Below are positions 60,822 through 64,000 of a stretch of DNA of 64,000 nt, in pieces. The stretch is from Paenibacillus sp. UNC451MF. Its GTDB lineage: Bacteria; Bacillota; Bacilli; Paenibacillales; NBRC-103111. The stretch spans positions 62,001-126,000 of the forward strand of contig NZ_JMLS01000003.1 of NCBI RefSeq assembly GCF_000686845.1. The letters are read 5' to 3'. Each line of letters opens with the position of its first letter. Position 1 is the stretch's first letter. The notes below the pieces were generated by a model. It searched no databases and was not told where the DNA came from. It was given only the letters and a program-made list of their open reading frames with translations. Both the position numbers and the translations under genes were made by a program.

Positions 60822-62975
60822 ATGCCAACAGGCAGCCTATGGGATGAGGAATTGCGGGCAGGGAAAAAGGCGCTTCGCACGCTCCCGGGTGCACTATTGC
60901 TAGGTTCCACCGGAGCAAGATTGTGGGCAGATTACTTGGAACCCAAGCCCGGTTTTTCAGGCAGGTTCGACTTTATCCATAAGGTCAACATTCCTTTGTT
61001 ATTTACATTAACCAACAACCTGGTAGACAACTTTGAGCCCTGCCGCACCGAATGGTTTCCAAGTCATTTGCTAATGGAATATACAGGCAGCAAAATCGCT
61101 TTATCCGAAAGGAAATTTATTTCTTGGAACGATTGCGCAGTTTCCTGTCAAACTTGGACCAACCTGAGCGGGGAAGATCTCGTCTTAGCTCTTCAGACTT
61201 ATGAAAATTCGTTTTCGGAGCGAAGCGGCAATAATTTATTTGGTGAGTTTCAAATTGAACATTACAGCTTCGATATCACAGGTGCGATCACAGTGAGCGA
61301 TCCTGCATTGCTGGAAGAAGTGCGTTTGAAACCAGGGGAGTCAAAACAGATCATCATCTCCGCAGCATTTGGAATTAAAGGACAAGATGAGCCGGAAATG
61401 CTGAAGGAGCGTTCTGCGCGTTATGCAGAGTTAGGATTAACGATCGATCAAGTAGTAGAAAGTCAAAGAAACGAATACCAGGCTTGGTTCGATAAAGCGC
61501 CGACCTTTCAAAGCAGTGATCCGCTGCTGGACAAAACCTGGAAGTACCGCTGGTTTTTGCTGCGGCACAATTTATCGGATCCCCAGTATGGACATTTGTC
61601 TCAACCTTTGTTTTACGAGGGCAGGTCGCATAAGAAAAGCAAGAAACCGTTCGGAAAAGGGGGATGGGAGTTCAGCAAGCTGATCAACTTGTCAGTGCCG
61701 CTGCACATCATGGATGCCAGATGGTATCATGATCCCGTTTATTGCGAAGGTGTATTGCAGAATATGAAGGCGGGTGCCAACGAGGACGGTATGTTCTGCT
61801 GCATGACAGTGGATACTATTATGCACTCGTTCGCCAACTTTTCTTGCTGGGCAGCCTACAAGCTGTATCTAGTACATCCGAACCCAGAGCTAATGACACA
61901 ATTACTGCCGGCATTGAAAATGCAAATCAACTCGTGGAAACGAATTCATGGCAGCGATAAAGATCAGCTGCTGATTGAGCATAAGCATACCCGGACGGGC
62001 AAGGAATACCAGCCAAGCTATTGGTACTTCCACCAATATCCGAAAAATCCGAAAGATAAAGCCACCTACACTCATTTGAAAAGAGTGGATCGTGCGGTCT
62101 ACCATTATTTGAATACGCTAGGAGTAGCCAAACTATGTGAGCTGACCAGTGATGAGGAAGCGCATACATACTACAAGCTGGCTGATGAAATCAAGCACGA
62201 TATTATCGAAAAGATGTGGGATGACGCTTCACAGTACTTCTATGATCTACACTACCTTACCGATGAAAAAGCATTGGTGAAAAATATTGTGGGCATTTAT
62301 CCCGGCTGGGCAGAAATAATCGATGATAGCTTCAATGGCATGATTGAGCACCTGTTTGATGAACGGGAGTTTCATACCCGATGCCCGTTTCCGTCTGTTT
62401 CCGCCGACTGTCCTGCCTATTCGAAAGAAGGAGGTTGGATGGGGCATTTCGTTAAAGGCCGCAACGGCTGCGTCTGGGATGGTCCCACATGGCCGTATAC
62501 GAACTCGATTGCCCTAGATGCACTTGCGAAGGAAAGCAAAAGAAGAGACCACCAATTTGACAGCGAGTTCGCTTCTTACTTCCGTGAATATTCATTCCTT
62601 CACTTTATGCAAAGAGATTTGAACCAGCCAGGTCTGGTCGAGCATTACAATAGCGAGACAGGTGAGCCATTAAGTGACGAACAGGAATATAACCATTCTT
62701 ATTATATTGATTTACTTATTTCACACGTAGCGGGTTTGACTGTAGAGCATGACCGGGTTGTACTCGACCCGTTAGATGTAGGCTTGGACTATTTTTGTCT
62801 GGATCGCATTAAGGCGGCTGGAATGGATATACGAATCACGTATAGAAAACCGGGTGTTTTGCAAACAGGGCTTACTGAAATGGATGAAGGCTATCGTTTA
62901 TTCGTAAATGGTAAGCTCACGTTCAGCAGTCCCAGGCTAAGTCGAGCTGAATTGGCAGTTCACGAACTTCATTAA
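60822..62975 (+). CDS. MGH1/GH63-like glycosidase
   Basis: The protein has 717 residues and no signal peptide. An N-terminal beta domain (about 1-220) is followed by an (alpha/alpha)6 barrel with KGGWEFSKLINLSVPLHIMD and the hallmark NGCVWDGPTWPYTNSIALDAL, seen in clan GH-G enzymes (GH37, GH63, mannosylglycerate hydrolase MGH1 type). EYNHSYYIDLLISHVAGL near the end is also typical. The substrate is not predictable. GGAGGAG precedes the ATG. The 122-base gap before it contains TCGCCCTATA, shared with the region before the second GH78 gene. Confidence 0.82.
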   Translation: MPTGSLWDEELRAGKKALRTLPGALLLGSTGARLWADYLEPKPGFSGRFDFIHKVNIPLLFTLTNNLVDNFEPCRTEWFPSHLLMEYTGSKIALSERKFISWNDCAVSCQTWTNLSGEDLVLALQTYENSFSERSGNNLFGEFQIEHYSFDITGAITVSDPALLEEVRLKPGESKQIIISAAFGIKGQDEPEMLKERSARYAELGLTIDQVVESQRNEYQAWFDKAPTFQSSDPLLDKTWKYRWFLLRHNLSDPQYGHLSQPLFYEGRSHKKSKKPFGKGGWEFSKLINLSVPLHIMDARWYHDPVYCEGVLQNMKAGANEDGMFCCMTVDTIMHSFANFSCWAAYKLYLVHPNPELMTQLLPALKMQINSWKRIHGSDKDQLLIEHKHTRTGKEYQPSYWYFHQYPKNPKDKATYTHLKRVDRAVYHYLNTLGVAKLCELTSDEEAHTYYKLADEIKHDIIEKMWDDASQYFYDLHYLTDEKALVKNIVGIYPGWAEIIDDSFNGMIEHLFDEREFHTRCPFPSVSADCPAYSKEGGWMGHFVKGRNGCVWDGPTWPYTNSIALDALAKESKRRDHQFDSEFASYFREYSFLHFMQRDLNQPGLVEHYNSETGEPLSDEQEYNHSYYIDLLISHVAGLTVEHDRVVLDPLDVGLDYFCLDRIKAAGMDIRITYRKPGVLQTGLTEMDEGYRLFVNGKLTFSSPRLSRAELAVHELH

Positions 62976-63020
62976 GCTTGTTTGCTTAAAAAAGTAAAAA
63001 GGAACAAGGAGTGTTTGATC

Positions 63021-64000
63021 ATGACTCGATTTAATGGAATGGTCTCCCGCTCGGAGACAGACCCCGCACTTATGGAGGCTTTTCTTCCCATAGTGCATCC
63101 GAATGACAGCCATGCGGCCAATTTAGTGGAGCTGGATAACGGTGATCTGCTGTGCGTCTGGTTTACGGGCAGCGGGGAGGGCAACCCCGATACGAACATT
63201 GTTATGTCGAGACTGGCTGCGGGATCTAATGTTTGGAGTACACCGATACAGCTATCTGATGATCCGGAACGTTCGGAGCAAAATCCGGTTGTGTTTCAAG
63301 CGCCAGACGGCAAAGTATGGCTGTTCCATACCTCCAATGAGCCGCATAACCAAAAAACGTCAAGAGTCGTCTGCCGGGTTTCGGAGGACAGAGGCTACAC
63401 ATGGGGACCTGTCGAAGTTTTATTTGATGGCCTGGGTATTTTCCTGAGACAACAACTGATTGTACTGGCTAACGGCGATTGGCTCCTGCCTGCCTATTAC
63501 TGCAAGCTGGATGGACATTACAGTGTGGTACAAATAAGCTCGGACCAAGGGAAAACGTGGAAGGAATATCCGGTGCAGGATAGTGTCCATCGGGTTCAAA
63601 TGAGTATTGTCGAGTTAAGCGGAGGCAGTCTTTATGCGGTATTCCGCAGCCGCCAGGCAGACCGAGTCTATACTAGTCTATCGCAAGATAATGGAAAGAC
63701 TTGGACATCACCGGTCAAGAGCACTCTGGCTAACAACAATTCATCGATTCAATTGACCAAGCTGCAGAACGGCCATTTGGCTCTTATCTTCAATGATTCC
63801 ACGATGGAGCGCGATCAGTTCAGGTGGGTTTCCAGCAAGGGAACCTTTCGAAGAAAACCGCTTCGTACTCCGCTGACCTTGGCGATATCGACGGACGATG
63901 GAAAGACATGGCCTTATTACCGTAACGTGCAAATGGCGGATTTGGAATATAAAGAATCCGAGATCGGTTATTCCTATCCGACTATTATGACAACGAGAGA
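63021..64000 (+). CDS. Second BNR/Asp-box propeller enzyme, partial at right edge
   Basis: The reading frame begins at ATG 63021, eight bases after AAGGAG, and is still open at the window end, giving 326 residues. Asp boxes SEDRGYTWG, SSDQGKTWK, SQDNGKTWT and STDDGKTWP mark a BNR propeller (sialidase-like, BNR_2). It is related in layout to the protein at 59722 but clearly different in sequence. No signal peptide is visible. As for its neighbour, sialidase activity is only one option. It lies 45 bases after the MGH1-like gene, in the same orientation, and is probably in one operon with it. Confidence 0.8.
   Translation, partial: MTRFNGMVSRSETDPALMEAFLPIVHPNDSHAANLVELDNGDLLCVWFTGSGEGNPDTNIVMSRLAAGSNVWSTPIQLSDDPERSEQNPVVFQAPDGKVWLFHTSNEPHNQKTSRVVCRVSEDRGYTWGPVEVLFDGLGIFLRQQLIVLANGDWLLPAYYCKLDGHYSVVQISSDQGKTWKEYPVQDSVHRVQMSIVELSGGSLYAVFRSRQADRVYTSLSQDNGKTWTSPVKSTLANNNSSIQLTKLQNGHLALIFNDSTMERDQFRWVSSKGTFRRKPLRTPLTLAISTDDGKTWPYYRNVQMADLEYKESEIGYSYPTIMTTR

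Overview
The window looks like chromosomal DNA of a spore-forming Firmicute of the Paenibacillus type. The signs are a Spo0E-like protein, a HelD RNA polymerase motor, LplB/YtcP-type sugar permeases beside a YesM/YesN-type two-component pair, strong AGGAGG ribosome binding sites with frequent TTG and GTG starts, and a large set of glycosidases. This assignment is inference from gene content. I saw no rRNA, tRNA, CRISPR array, transposase or prophage genes.

Positions 1-16400 carry mostly housekeeping and stress genes: the end of an aldo/keto reductase, a 48-residue small protein, a WYL-domain regulator, a methyltransferase, a nitrilase/GNAT gene pair, a Cu-Zn superoxide dismutase lipoprotein, a DUF3900-like protein, a PPOX flavoprotein, a RavA/ViaA-like ATPase-VWA pair, glutathione peroxidase, a PAS-GGDEF-EAL protein with a degenerate GGDEF site, larE, a 2-hydroxyacid dehydrogenase and helD. 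Positions 16600-23100 hold an oligosaccharide ABC importer (two permeases and a lipoprotein, with a cre-like site at the lipoprotein promoter) followed by its response regulator and histidine kinase.

Positions 23200-31700 contain topoisomerase III with an Ala/Arg-rich tail, a hemolysin III family membrane protein, a possible TIM-barrel enzyme, a globin-coupled chemotaxis-type sensor, a GIY-YIG protein, and a zinc pair (COG0523 GTPase and a Fur/Zur regulator). Positions 31700-37600 form a sulfate uptake operon (sbp, cysT, cysW, cysA) that appears to run on into an alpha/beta hydrolase, a YezD-like protein and an unknown protein. Positions 37600-41000 hold a DMT exporter and a polar amino acid ABC importer.

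Positions 41000-43200 contain the most unusual locus: a divergent UMP-kinase paralog preceded by a good promoter, a 25-codon leader ORF and an intrinsic terminator that overlaps the end of that ORF, which is the layout of a leader-peptide attenuator. An M20 peptidase and several small genes follow.

Positions 44200-64000 are a glycan-breakdown locus: two GH78 rhamnosidases, a GH43/GH32-like propeller, a DapA-like aldolase, a GDSL esterase, GH29 and GH95 fucosidases, a large unassigned glycosidase-like protein, an MGH1/GH63-like enzyme and two BNR/Asp-box propellers. None of the coding sequences has an obvious signal peptide, so the locus probably trims imported oligosaccharides in the cytoplasm. 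Between the unassigned enzyme and the GH95 gene lies a 236-bp foldback repeat without coding sequence. It is followed by tandem copies of a hairpin that abuts the ribosome binding site. The same hairpin type, with compensatory base changes, sits in front of cysW.
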